Below are positions 6,025 through 12,304 of a stretch of 12,304 bases of DNA, one piece after another. Below the pieces are notes generated by a model, which had not been told where the DNA came from, made no database searches, and worked only from the letters and a program-made list of their open reading frames with translations. Position 1 is the first letter of the stretch. Every line of letters begins with the position of its first letter. The position numbers and the translations under genes were made by a program. Source of the DNA: JAGXOF01 sp046545575 (GTDB taxonomy: Bacteria > Chloroflexota > Dehalococcoidia > SZUA-161 > SpSt-899); the NCBI GenBank assembly GCA_046545575.1, contig JBKGZM010000057.1, positions 1 through 12,304 on the forward strand, in the 5' to 3' direction.

Positions 6025-7347
6025 ATGGCTAGCTGGAAAGAGGAATACAAAAGGAAATTTACCACTGCAGAGGAAGCAGTGAGGGAGATACGCTCCGGCG
6101 ACCGTGTGGCCTTCACTTACGGACGGGAGCCGCTTGCATTGGGGCTGGCCCTGGCCTCGCGGAAAGAGCAACTCACGGACGTAAAGCTATTCGCGCGTAA
6201 TCCGCATAACGACTTCGGCTGGTACGACCCCGGATGGGAGGAAAATTTCAAGGTTGATGTAAGCTATGTCCTTCCGCTCATCAGAGAGAAGTCCGCCGAA
6301 CGGCGCTGTGATCTCGTAATTGGCGGGCTGACTGGCATTCCGCCCGAACACCCGGTTATCAGCGATGTGGACTTCCTCTTCACTGAGGTGTCTCCACCTG
6401 ATGACAACGGGGTCTGTAGCTTCGGAGCCTCTGTATGGGGAAAGAGAAAAGCGGCCAAACACGCCAGGAAAGTTATAGCTGAGGTAAATAATGAGCTTAT
6501 CAGAACCTACGGGGACAACTCTATACACATCTCCGAGATCGACGCCTTCGTCGAGCACATCCATGAAGAGGCTTCAGAAAACGGTGACCTTTTGGGGAGG
6601 GAAGTCAGACAGCCAGGGCAGGTAGAAAAGCAGATTGCTCATCATGTGGGCACTCTGGTAAGGGACGGCGATACACTACAGATTGGTGTAGGTAACGCAT
6701 CGGAGTGGCTGGCACCCCTGGGGGCCTTTGACAACAGGGCTGACCTGGGATGGCATTCTGAAGTTACGGCAAGAGGTATCGTTAAGCTGATCAGAGAGGG
6801 TATTATCACAGGGAAGCACAAGAGGTCTCATCAGGGCAAAGCGGTTGCCGTGGTCATAGGAGAAGGGAACAAACAGGACCTCGAATTCGTTCACAATAAC
6901 CCTATGTTCGAACTCTACGATGCCGATTACGTCCTGGACCCGAGGGTAATCGCTGCCAACGATAATGTTCTGGCCATGAACAGTGCCCTGGCAATAGATT
7001 TAACGGGACAAATCGCGGCCGAGTCGATCGGGCCCACAATGCTTGGTGGTCCAGGAGGGCAGTTAGCCTTTGCCACAGGCGCTCAACTATCGAAGGGAGG
7101 CCGATTTGTGTCGGTGCTACCCTCAACCGCGAAGAAAGGAAGTGTGTCCAGAATTGTCCCAATGCTGGAGCAGGGAACCGTGGTAACCGTGTCTAGAACC
7201 CTGGCCGATATAGTCGTTACGGAATACGGGATTGCTCATCTTCGCAACAGGTCGCTGAAGGAGCGGGCACTGGAGCTTATATCTGTTACCCACCCTGACT
7301 TTCGTGATAAACTAAGAACTGAGGCGGAAAAGCTTTACTGGCCTTAG
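6025..7347 (+). CDS. Acetyl-CoA hydrolase/CoA-transferase family (4-hydroxybutyrate CoA-transferase-like)
   Basis: A 440-aa family I CoA-transferase that moves CoA between acyl-CoA and a free acid through a glutamyl-CoA intermediate. Evidence: WKEEYKRKFTTAEEAV at the N-terminus, GVGNASEWL (221-229), the catalytic glutamate E246 in LGWHSEV, GGPGGQLAFATGAQLSKGGR, LPSTAKKGSVSRIVP, and VTEYGIAHLRNRSLKERA near the C-terminus. The frame extends to a GTG at 5998, but the ATG at 6025 matches the family N-terminus (MASWKEEY) and has GGGA 10 nt upstream. In context it probably activates the pathway acid using acetyl-CoA or a product CoA ester. Acceptor and donor cannot be read from sequence. Confidence 0.9.
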   Translation: MASWKEEYKRKFTTAEEAVREIRSGDRVAFTYGREPLALGLALASRKEQLTDVKLFARNPHNDFGWYDPGWEENFKVDVSYVLPLIREKSAERRCDLVIGGLTGIPPEHPVISDVDFLFTEVSPPDDNGVCSFGASVWGKRKAAKHARKVIAEVNNELIRTYGDNSIHISEIDAFVEHIHEEASENGDLLGREVRQPGQVEKQIAHHVGTLVRDGDTLQIGVGNASEWLAPLGAFDNRADLGWHSEVTARGIVKLIREGIITGKHKRSHQGKAVAVVIGEGNKQDLEFVHNNPMFELYDADYVLDPRVIAANDNVLAMNSALAIDLTGQIAAESIGPTMLGGPGGQLAFATGAQLSKGGRFVSVLPSTAKKGSVSRIVPMLEQGTVVTVSRTLADIVVTEYGIAHLRNRSLKERALELISVTHPDFRDKLRTEAEKLYWP

Positions 7348-7350
7348 GGA

Positions 7351-7366
7351 GTGTGGAATTACACAC
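7351..7366 (+). promoter_or_regulatory. Short inverted repeat GTGTG-N6-CACAC before the desulforedoxin pair
   Basis: GTGTG (7351-7355) and CACAC (7362-7366) flank GAATTA in the 35-nt gap after the CoA-transferase stop, 2 nt before the AAGGAGG of the next gene. It could form a small mRNA hairpin or be a protein site; no U-tract follows, so it is not a standard terminator. Confidence 0.35.
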
Positions 7367-7382
7367 ATAAGGAGGAGTTAGA

Positions 7383-7502
7383 ATGGCAAACGAGATGGGT
7401 AAAAGATACTATTGCTCCAAATGCGGAGCCGAAGTGATTGTGACGAGGGGAGGAGAGGGCACTGTTCACTGCTGCGGGCAACCGATGGAGAAAAAGAGTT
7501 AA
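7383..7502 (+). CDS. Desulforedoxin-like iron protein 1 (39 aa)
   Basis: A complete 39-aa gene with AAGGAGG 7 nt before its ATG. It has CSKCG (C11, C14) and CCGQPM (C30, C31), so CX2C-X15-CC, the exact cysteine spacing of desulforedoxin and of the N-terminal domain of desulfoferrodoxin. In those proteins four cysteines bind one rubredoxin-type iron and the protein is a homodimer. No superoxide reductase domain follows, so it is a stand-alone electron carrier or metal protein. Its stop overlaps the A-rich start of the RBS of a second, similar gene. A possible role is electron transfer for the neighbouring dehydrogenase; that is inference. Confidence 0.85.
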   Translation: MANEMGKRYYCSKCGAEVIVTRGGEGTVHCCGQPMEKKS

Positions 7503-7518
7503 AGGAGGTCAGCAAACC

Positions 7519-7662
7519 ATGCCAAGCCAGCTGGGGAAAAGATATCGGTGTGAGGTATGCGGAACAGAGGTGCTGTGTACCAAGGCTAGTGAAGGGCAGT
7601 TCACCTGCTGCGGGCAGCCAATGCAGGAGCAGCAACCCAGACCCATACCCTCATCCGACTAA
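7519..7662 (+). CDS. Desulforedoxin-like iron protein 2 (47 aa)
   Basis: A complete 47-aa gene beginning 16 nt after the first desulforedoxin-like gene, with AAAGGAGG about 10 nt before ATG. The core GKRYRCEVCG...FTCCGQPM places its cysteines at the same residue numbers as in its neighbour (C11, C14, C30, C31), with an extra C20 and a Pro/Gln-rich tail. The pair looks like an old tandem duplication that has diverged at both ends. The two could form homo- or heterodimers. Functional role is unknown. Confidence 0.85.
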   Translation: MPSQLGKRYRCEVCGTEVLCTKASEGQFTCCGQPMQEQQPRPIPSSD

Positions 7663-7693
7663 TGTACATCAGTGGTTTTCGGGTTAAATCAGA

Positions 7694-8428
7694 ATGAGCA
7701 GATACAAGCTTATCAGATATGAAAAATCCGGGCCAGTTGTGACGCTCACAATCGATCACCCAGCGGAAGATAACGCTGCCACGGAGCACATGGCCCACGA
7801 ACTATCGGATGCCTGTGAAAGCATCTACGAAGATGATAGTGTCCTGGTTACCATACTTACCGGTGCAGGGGATAAGAGCTTTTGTACAGGGACAGAAGGA
7901 ATACTTCCGCTTGTCTCAAGCTCTGTGGCACACCTTGACTGTCCTGTCGTCGCCGCCGTAAACGGCGATGCCACTGGACAGGGACTGGCACTGGCACTGG
8001 CCTGTGACATCAGGATCGCTGCCGAAACAGCTCACTTTGCATTACCCGTTTCGTCGGGTCTGTCCCCATATGATGGTGGGACCCAGAGGCTCCCTCGCCT
8101 GGTGGGTAAGGGAAAGGCCCTGGAGATGATTCTCACAGGAGAGGTCATAGATGCAACCGAGGCCTACAGGATTGGCCTGGTGGAAAGAGTGGTTCCCCCG
8201 GAAGAGCTTATGCCCGTCGTAAATGACATGGCAAGGTCAATGGCATCCAGGGCACCGTGGGCCTTACGATACGGAAAGGAAGCTGTAAATAAAGGCGTGG
8301 AACTTACCCTTGACCAGGGATTACGGCTGGAGGCCGACCTCTACTCACTTTTGCAGACAACATCGGACCGTACCGAAGGCATCAGGGCTTTTCTGGAGAA
8401 GAGGTCCGCTCAATTCAAGGGAGAATAG
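7694..8428 (+). CDS. Crotonase-fold protein lacking both canonical catalytic glutamates
   Basis: A 244-aa enoyl-CoA hydratase/isomerase family protein. The oxyanion-hole regions are recognisable: KSFCTGTE (61-68) and AAVNGDATGQGLALALACDI (87-106). Aligned with rat enoyl-CoA hydratase, E144 becomes A99 and E164 becomes V119, so classical hydratase chemistry is unlikely. The loop between the first oxyanion motif and CPVVAAVNG is about 15 residues shorter than usual. The C-terminus is normal (TSDRTEGIRAFLEKRSAQF). The superfamily includes hydrolases, isomerases and C-C lyases that do not need these glutamates, so another reaction or a structural partner role is possible. RBS is weak. It lies 11 nt upstream of a second crotonase that keeps both glutamates. 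Confidence 0.9.
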   Translation: MSRYKLIRYEKSGPVVTLTIDHPAEDNAATEHMAHELSDACESIYEDDSVLVTILTGAGDKSFCTGTEGILPLVSSSVAHLDCPVVAAVNGDATGQGLALALACDIRIAAETAHFALPVSSGLSPYDGGTQRLPRLVGKGKALEMILTGEVIDATEAYRIGLVERVVPPEELMPVVNDMARSMASRAPWALRYGKEAVNKGVELTLDQGLRLEADLYSLLQTTSDRTEGIRAFLEKRSAQFKGE

Positions 8429-8439
8429 CCGAGATTATT

Positions 8440-9150
8440 ATGGGCGCATTTGAAACATTAATCTATGAAAAGCAGGATAACATCGCATACGTAACCCTTA
8501 ATCGGCCCAGGGCCTTGAATGTTTACAATATCCAGATGAGGGATGAGCTGTACCAGGTACTGGGAGCGATCAAGGATGACCCCGATGTGATGTGTGTCAT
8601 TTTTAAAGGGGAAGGCGATAAAGCATTCTGTGCCGGGGCTGACCTGACCGAGTTCCTCACCGCTCCCTCACCCACCGTTGCCCGGCGGGTAAGATTCGAA
8701 CGGGATGTGTGGAGCCTGTTCTTGAGTCTTCCTCAGCCTGTCATCGCTGCCCTTCATGGATATGTCCTGGGCGATGGCATCGAGATCGCTCTATGTTGCG
8801 ATATCAGGATAGCATCCGAGGATGCAAAGATCGGCGTGCCCGAGTTAGGACTGGGTATTATCCCCGCTGCCGGAGGCACCCAAACCCTTCCCCGTGCCGT
8901 GGGCAAGGCAAGGGCCCTCGAAATGCTCTACACTGGAAGGCATGTAGGTGCGGAGGAAGCCCACAGCATGGGACTGGTAAATCGAGTGGTTCCACGGGAT
9001 AAGCTCCTGGCAACAGCCGAGGAAATGGCCATGAAAATCATATCAAATGACCAGAAAGCTGTGAGGAAGGTTAAGCAGGCCGTTGTAAGGGGACTGGATA
9101 TGCCCCTGAGCACAGGACTTGAACTGGAACAAAGACTTGCAAAGGAGTAG
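8440..9150 (+). CDS. Enoyl-CoA hydratase (crotonase family), C-terminally short
   Basis: A 236-aa crotonase expected to add water to an enoyl-CoA. KAFCAGADLTEF (61-72) and HGYVLGDGIEIALCCDI (106-122) form the oxyanion hole. E115 (GIEIAL) and E135 (VPELGLG) match the two catalytic glutamates of rat hydratase (E144, E164). It ends at GLELEQRLAKE, about 25 residues before the usual EG-AFLEKR-P-F ending that the upstream crotonase keeps; the next gene starts 6 nt later, so no frameshifted tail is hidden downstream. That C-terminal helix often packs against the active site, so the loss could affect substrate range or assembly. Confidence 0.9.
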   Translation: MGAFETLIYEKQDNIAYVTLNRPRALNVYNIQMRDELYQVLGAIKDDPDVMCVIFKGEGDKAFCAGADLTEFLTAPSPTVARRVRFERDVWSLFLSLPQPVIAALHGYVLGDGIEIALCCDIRIASEDAKIGVPELGLGIIPAAGGTQTLPRAVGKARALEMLYTGRHVGAEEAHSMGLVNRVVPRDKLLATAEEMAMKIISNDQKAVRKVKQAVVRGLDMPLSTGLELEQRLAKE

Positions 9151-9156
9151 AGATTT

Positions 9157-10722
9157 ATGAATACGACTGAATTCCTGGGGCTGAGTGCTGCTATATGTCC
9201 GGATAGAGAGGCCATAATCTATGAAGGACAAAGGTGGACCTTTGCCGGGCTGGCCCAACGGGTCAACCAGCTTGCTGATGCCTTATCGAAGCTTGGAGTT
9301 CAAAAAGGCGACCGGGTTGCCATCCTCCAGGTGAATTGCAATGAGTACGTAGAAGCCTACTTTGCCACAGCAAAACTGGGGGCGATATATGTGCCGCTTA
9401 ACTTTCGGGCCAGGCAGAACGAGCTAACACACATGCTTGGCAGTGCGGAGGCGAAGGTCCTTATTGCGGGGGATCGCTATATAGACATGATCAATTCCAT
9501 ACGTCCCAACCTGCCTTCGGTAGAGAACTATATTGTGATAGATGGTGGCAAAGCAGAGGGTATGCTGGATTATGAAGAGCTGCTTGCTTCTGGCAGCGCG
9601 GAAGAAAAGGAATTCGCGCAGATAAACGACGATGCCCCGACCGTGCTTATGTATACCGCAGGGACCACCGGCCTGCCCAAAGGTGTAGCGCACGATCACA
9701 ACAGCTACAGCGTGTACGTGATGCAGAACGTCAATCCCCCTGACCCTGAAATCGCTGAAACCAACCTTATCTCTATGCCTCTCTACCATGTCGCGGGGAT
9801 GCAGGCAATGATGTCCGCGGTCTATGGCGGAAGAACGATGGCACTTCAAAGCCAGTTCGAGGTAGACGAGTGGTTTGAGATAGCACAGAGGGAGAAAGTC
9901 ACACGGGTCATGCTGGTTCCTACCATGCTCAAGAGAATCGTCGAACACCCCGACTTCGACAAATATGATCTCTCCAGCCTTAGGGTAATAACCTACGGCG
10001 CTGCCGCCTGCCCTTATGAAGTGTTGGAGAAGGCAATCGAGAAATTCCCCGGGCGGGCGCTCATAAACGCCTTTGGAGGCACGGAGACCTCCTCCACAAT
10101 CGCCATGCTCAGGTCAGAGGACCAGGTAATCACCGGGAAAGAGACCAAAGAGGAGAAGGAAAAGAAACTAAAGAGACTTTCCTCCTCTATTGGCATCCCC
10201 CTGGAGGATGTCGAGGTTCAGATCAGGGATGAGGAAGGCCAGCCCCTGCCAACAGGGCAAATGGGCGAGCTGGTCGTGCGGGGTCCGAGGATAATGAAAG
10301 GATACTGGAAGGACGAGGAGAAGACGAAGAACGCCTTTACCTCCGATGGCTGGTACCGCACGGGCGATCTCGGTTATATGGATGAGGAAGGATACATATA
10401 TCTGGCGGGACGTGCAGACGACCTGATTGTCAGGGGAGGTGAGAACATCTCTCCTGAAGAGGTGGAGAACGCACTTTACAACCACCCCGCAATCGAGGAG
10501 GTAGCGGTTATAGGTGTTCCCGACCCTGAATGGGGGCAGGAGCCAAGGGCTGTAGTGGTATTAAAGAAGGGTCAAACAGCAACCGAGGAGGAGATCATCG
10601 ATTTCTGCCGGGACAAGCTGGCCGGTTTCAAGAGGCCACGGTCTGTGGTTTTTGTTGATGAGCTTCCCAAGACCTCGGTTGGCAAGGTCGTTAGAAAGAA
10701 CTTGCGGGAGCAGCATGGTTGA
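9157..10722 (+). CDS. AMP-forming acyl-CoA synthetase (acid-CoA ligase)
   Basis: A 521-aa ANL-superfamily ligase that forms acyl-CoA from a carboxylic acid, ATP and CoA through an acyl-adenylate. Motifs in order: MYTAGTTGLPKG (165-176, phosphate-binding loop, with A in place of the common S), YGAAACP (280-286), NAFGGTETS (304-312), GWYRTGDLGY (398-407), GRADDLIVRGGENISPEEVE (418-437) and LPKTSVGKVVRK with the adenylation lysine K510. AAGGAG in the end of the previous gene lies about 9 nt before its ATG. It probably activates the pathway's starting acid; the family covers fatty, aromatic and other acids and the specificity is not readable by eye. Confidence 0.93.
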   Translation: MNTTEFLGLSAAICPDREAIIYEGQRWTFAGLAQRVNQLADALSKLGVQKGDRVAILQVNCNEYVEAYFATAKLGAIYVPLNFRARQNELTHMLGSAEAKVLIAGDRYIDMINSIRPNLPSVENYIVIDGGKAEGMLDYEELLASGSAEEKEFAQINDDAPTVLMYTAGTTGLPKGVAHDHNSYSVYVMQNVNPPDPEIAETNLISMPLYHVAGMQAMMSAVYGGRTMALQSQFEVDEWFEIAQREKVTRVMLVPTMLKRIVEHPDFDKYDLSSLRVITYGAAACPYEVLEKAIEKFPGRALINAFGGTETSSTIAMLRSEDQVITGKETKEEKEKKLKRLSSSIGIPLEDVEVQIRDEEGQPLPTGQMGELVVRGPRIMKGYWKDEEKTKNAFTSDGWYRTGDLGYMDEEGYIYLAGRADDLIVRGGENISPEEVENALYNHPAIEEVAVIGVPDPEWGQEPRAVVVLKKGQTATEEEIIDFCRDKLAGFKRPRSVVFVDELPKTSVGKVVRKNLREQHG

Positions 10723-10724
10723 AT

Positions 10725-11126
10725 ATGAATGATTTTACTGAATATCCGATGTCTGAATCAGATACTAGCAGTAAGGTTTTGCCGCTTAGGGAAGCGGTCA
10801 AGCAATACATAAAACCAGGGATCAAGTTGCACCTTGCCGGTGGCATAGGAGGCCCGAGTGCCGCGATATGTGAGATCATCAGGCAGCACTGGGGTTCGAC
10901 TCCTGCATTCACATTGATTCAAAGCACGGTGACAGGTCACGCGATTAATCTTCTCCACTGCAAACTTCTTCGGAAGATGATCTTCGCAGCATGCGTTGAT
11001 ATATCGACACATGGGCGTCCCAGCAAGGTAATGCAGAGAGTCTGGGCAAATAAGAGTCTCCCACCATGCGGAACAGCCAAGATGGCATTGCCATACTCAT
11101 CCACTCCATATATCAGTGAAAGATAG
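10725..11126 (+). pseudogene. Truncated CoA-transferase subunit A (glutaconate CoA-transferase-like) remnant
   Basis: The first part resembles the alpha subunit of GctA-type CoA-transferases: SKVLPLREAVKQYIKPGIKL, then LAGGIGG-PSAAICEIIRQHW, FTLIQSTVTGHAINLL, RKMIFAACVDI and GRPSKVMQRVWANK. After VWANK (about residue 112) similarity stops and the last 21 residues look unrelated. The family is about 300 aa, so over half is missing, and no beta subunit follows. It starts just after the ligase stop (ATG 10725; a TTG at 10719 overlaps that stop) and runs to 1 nt before the IclR ATG. A gene deletion joining the regulator to the cut gene is likely. A short standalone protein cannot be excluded. Confidence 0.65.
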
Positions 11127-11127
11127 T

Positions 11128-11922
11128 ATGCATGAGAACAAGCAAACTTCTGACAGGAAATACATAGTACCTGCAGTTGAGCAAGCTGGGCGTATACTTT
11201 CCTGTCTAGCCGAGAGTGGAGATCCCCAAATGAGTCTTACGGAAATCTGCCGCCAGGTGGGTGTTCACAACAGCAAAGCATTCTCTATCCTGAATACTCT
11301 GCAGGAGTTCGGGCTTGTGAGAAGGAACCCTAACAAGGGAGGGTATTCTCTTGGCCCAGGTCTGATCAAGCTTTCCCGCAAGATGCTTGATAACCTCAAT
11401 GTACCTAGACTTGCCGAGCCCATCCTTGAGGACTTGGCAAGAAAGGCAAGGGCTACGGCAGCCATGGGGCTAATTTCCGACGACAAGGCCTTTGTCGTTG
11501 CACAGTATGACGGCGCTCCGGACCTTGGTATTGCTGTTCGTATTGGACATCGTGCTCCTATGGCAGCCGGCTCTCACGGCAAAGCGATTGCATCTCATCT
11601 CTCGAAACAAGAATTGAATGATCTTCTTCGAGACCACAAGCCCTATTTCCACGGGACCCCTGACAAATTCGACAGGAAAAGGTTTGACGAAGAACTGGAA
11701 CAGTGCCGACGTGATGGGGTTGCCCTTGACCTGGGAGAGATAAGACCTGGACTGAATACGGTTGCTGCTCCAGTACTTGGCCCGAACAACAAGCCTATTG
11801 GCTACGTCATAGTAGCTGGCCTCTTTACAGAAGAAGAAGCAAGGAACCTGGGACCGCTCGTTGCTGAGGCAGGCAGAACCCTGTCAGAGGAAGCAGGCGC
11901 CACAATGGACCGGAGAAGATAA
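11128..11922 (+). CDS. IclR-family transcriptional regulator
   Basis: A 264-aa protein with a winged helix-turn-helix at about 36-66 (SLTEICRQVGVHNSKAFSIL, then NTLQEFGLVRR) and the IclR effector-binding domain after it (AMGLISDDKAFVV, GHRAPMAAGSHGKAIASHL, RRDGVALDLGEIRPGLNTVAAPV). IclR proteins are usually dimeric or tetrameric regulators of acid and aromatic catabolism, binding pathway metabolites. ATG 11128 is chosen over GTG 11116; neither has a strong RBS, though GAAAG precedes the ATG. Being last in the operon, it likely regulates the cluster, with the palindromes at 3119-3179 as plausible targets. A poor promoter-like match (TTGCCA 11088, TATATC 11109, 15-nt spacer) might allow separate expression. 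Confidence 0.92.
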   Translation: MHENKQTSDRKYIVPAVEQAGRILSCLAESGDPQMSLTEICRQVGVHNSKAFSILNTLQEFGLVRRNPNKGGYSLGPGLIKLSRKMLDNLNVPRLAEPILEDLARKARATAAMGLISDDKAFVVAQYDGAPDLGIAVRIGHRAPMAAGSHGKAIASHLSKQELNDLLRDHKPYFHGTPDKFDRKRFDEELEQCRRDGVALDLGEIRPGLNTVAAPVLGPNNKPIGYVIVAGLFTEEEARNLGPLVAEAGRTLSEEAGATMDRRR

Positions 11923-12304
11923 GGAAAGTTGTGTCACCCGTTAACCCCGATTGAGTGTACAGCATCCTGTTCCGCTCCGGGGTGGAATAGGTGGCCTTGA
12001 TGAAGTAATCAAGGATCTTTATGGCGAGGAGGCACTGAGAGAATAACGGCGATTAACTCGGTTGAAGCTAAAGGCCAAATTCTCTCCCATTTATATATTT
12101 GCATGAGCCCATAGACAAGATGAGTCCCTCGACTCACATAAAACAAGCGTAGCTAAGTGAAGAAAGCCTTTCCATTTCCCTCAACTTGCCAACCTCAGCT
12201 GCCAAAAGATGCTTGAGGCTTTGCCCACAAGGGAAGTCGAATTAGCATGGGTAGATATCCGATCCTTCGCCCCCTCAATCACCCAAGGACAGATGGTACC
12301 CTAA
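11923..12304. other. Gene-free right edge with short gene remnants
   Basis: No complete gene is visible. On the plus strand a 31-codon frame ending at TAA 12044-12046 has a protein-like tail (GGIGGLDEVIKDLYGEEALR plus E) without a credible start. On the minus strand a frame reads LKHLLAAEVGKLREMERLSS before a stop near 12137, also without a start. A perfect 6-bp stem with a 4-nt loop, TGAGTC-CCTC-GACTCA, lies at 12121-12136 without a T-tract. No terminator for the operon is recognisable. Confidence 0.45.

Noticed and set aside
7412..7687. 91-codon plus-strand frame across the two desulforedoxin genes
   Set aside because: Out of frame with both short genes, which have strong RBSs and the full iron-binding cysteine pattern.
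9424..9948. 174-codon minus-strand frame inside the acyl-CoA ligase
   Set aside because: Antisense shadow rich in His/Arg/Cys; the plus strand carries conserved ligase motifs over the same span.
10890..10910. GGGGTTCGACTCCTGC resembling a tRNA T-arm
   Set aside because: No acceptor or anticodon arm nearby, and it lies in the coding-like part of the CoA-transferase remnant; chance match.
12121..12136. TGAGTC-CCTC-GACTCA hairpin as an operon terminator
   Set aside because: Short stem, no T-tract on either strand, and about 200 nt beyond the last gene.

Overview
The window is bacterial: dense, mostly co-directional genes, sigma70-like promoters and good Shine-Dalgarno sequences on several genes. 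Rubredoxin-like (desulforedoxin-type) mini-proteins beside CoA-thioester chemistry suggest an anaerobe. An uncultured Chloroflexota or Desulfobacterota type lineage would fit, but nothing here fixes the taxon.

Left edge (1 to about 1120). A minus-strand gene runs off the window. It encodes a ribbon-helix-helix-like N-terminus followed by a long charged helical region, and its start is preceded by a perfect ribosome binding site, three copies of TGTATACCCA and a perfect 17-bp palindrome. A gene-free stretch follows. It ends in a near-consensus promoter and then the 3' half of a tRNA-Gly(TCC), from anticodon loop to CCA, without a matching 5' half. This looks like the att site left by an element integrated to the left, or a decayed tRNA.

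Unit 1 (1155-3053). A good promoter drives a histone-deacetylase-fold hydrolase whose stop overlaps (ATGA) the start of a FabK/nitronate-monooxygenase-type flavoprotein.

Unit 2 (3119-11922). A 17-bp-spaced promoter surrounded by three short palindromes leads into a co-directional run: acyl-CoA dehydrogenase, YtcJ-like amidohydrolase, acetate/4-hydroxybutyrate-type CoA-transferase, two tandem desulforedoxin-like proteins of 39 and 47 aa, two crotonases (one keeping both canonical catalytic glutamates, one with neither), an AMP-forming acyl-CoA ligase, a truncated glutaconate-type CoA-transferase subunit and an IclR-family regulator. The inferred role is uptake-independent catabolism of an organic acid, perhaps released by the amidohydrolase: it would be activated by the ligase or CoA-transferase, dehydrogenated and then hydrated or hydrolysed, under IclR control. 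No thiolase, 3-hydroxyacyl-CoA dehydrogenase or ETF is present, so the pathway is incomplete here and the substrate unknown.

Right edge (11923-12304). No convincing complete gene; short ORF tails on both strands look like gene remnants.
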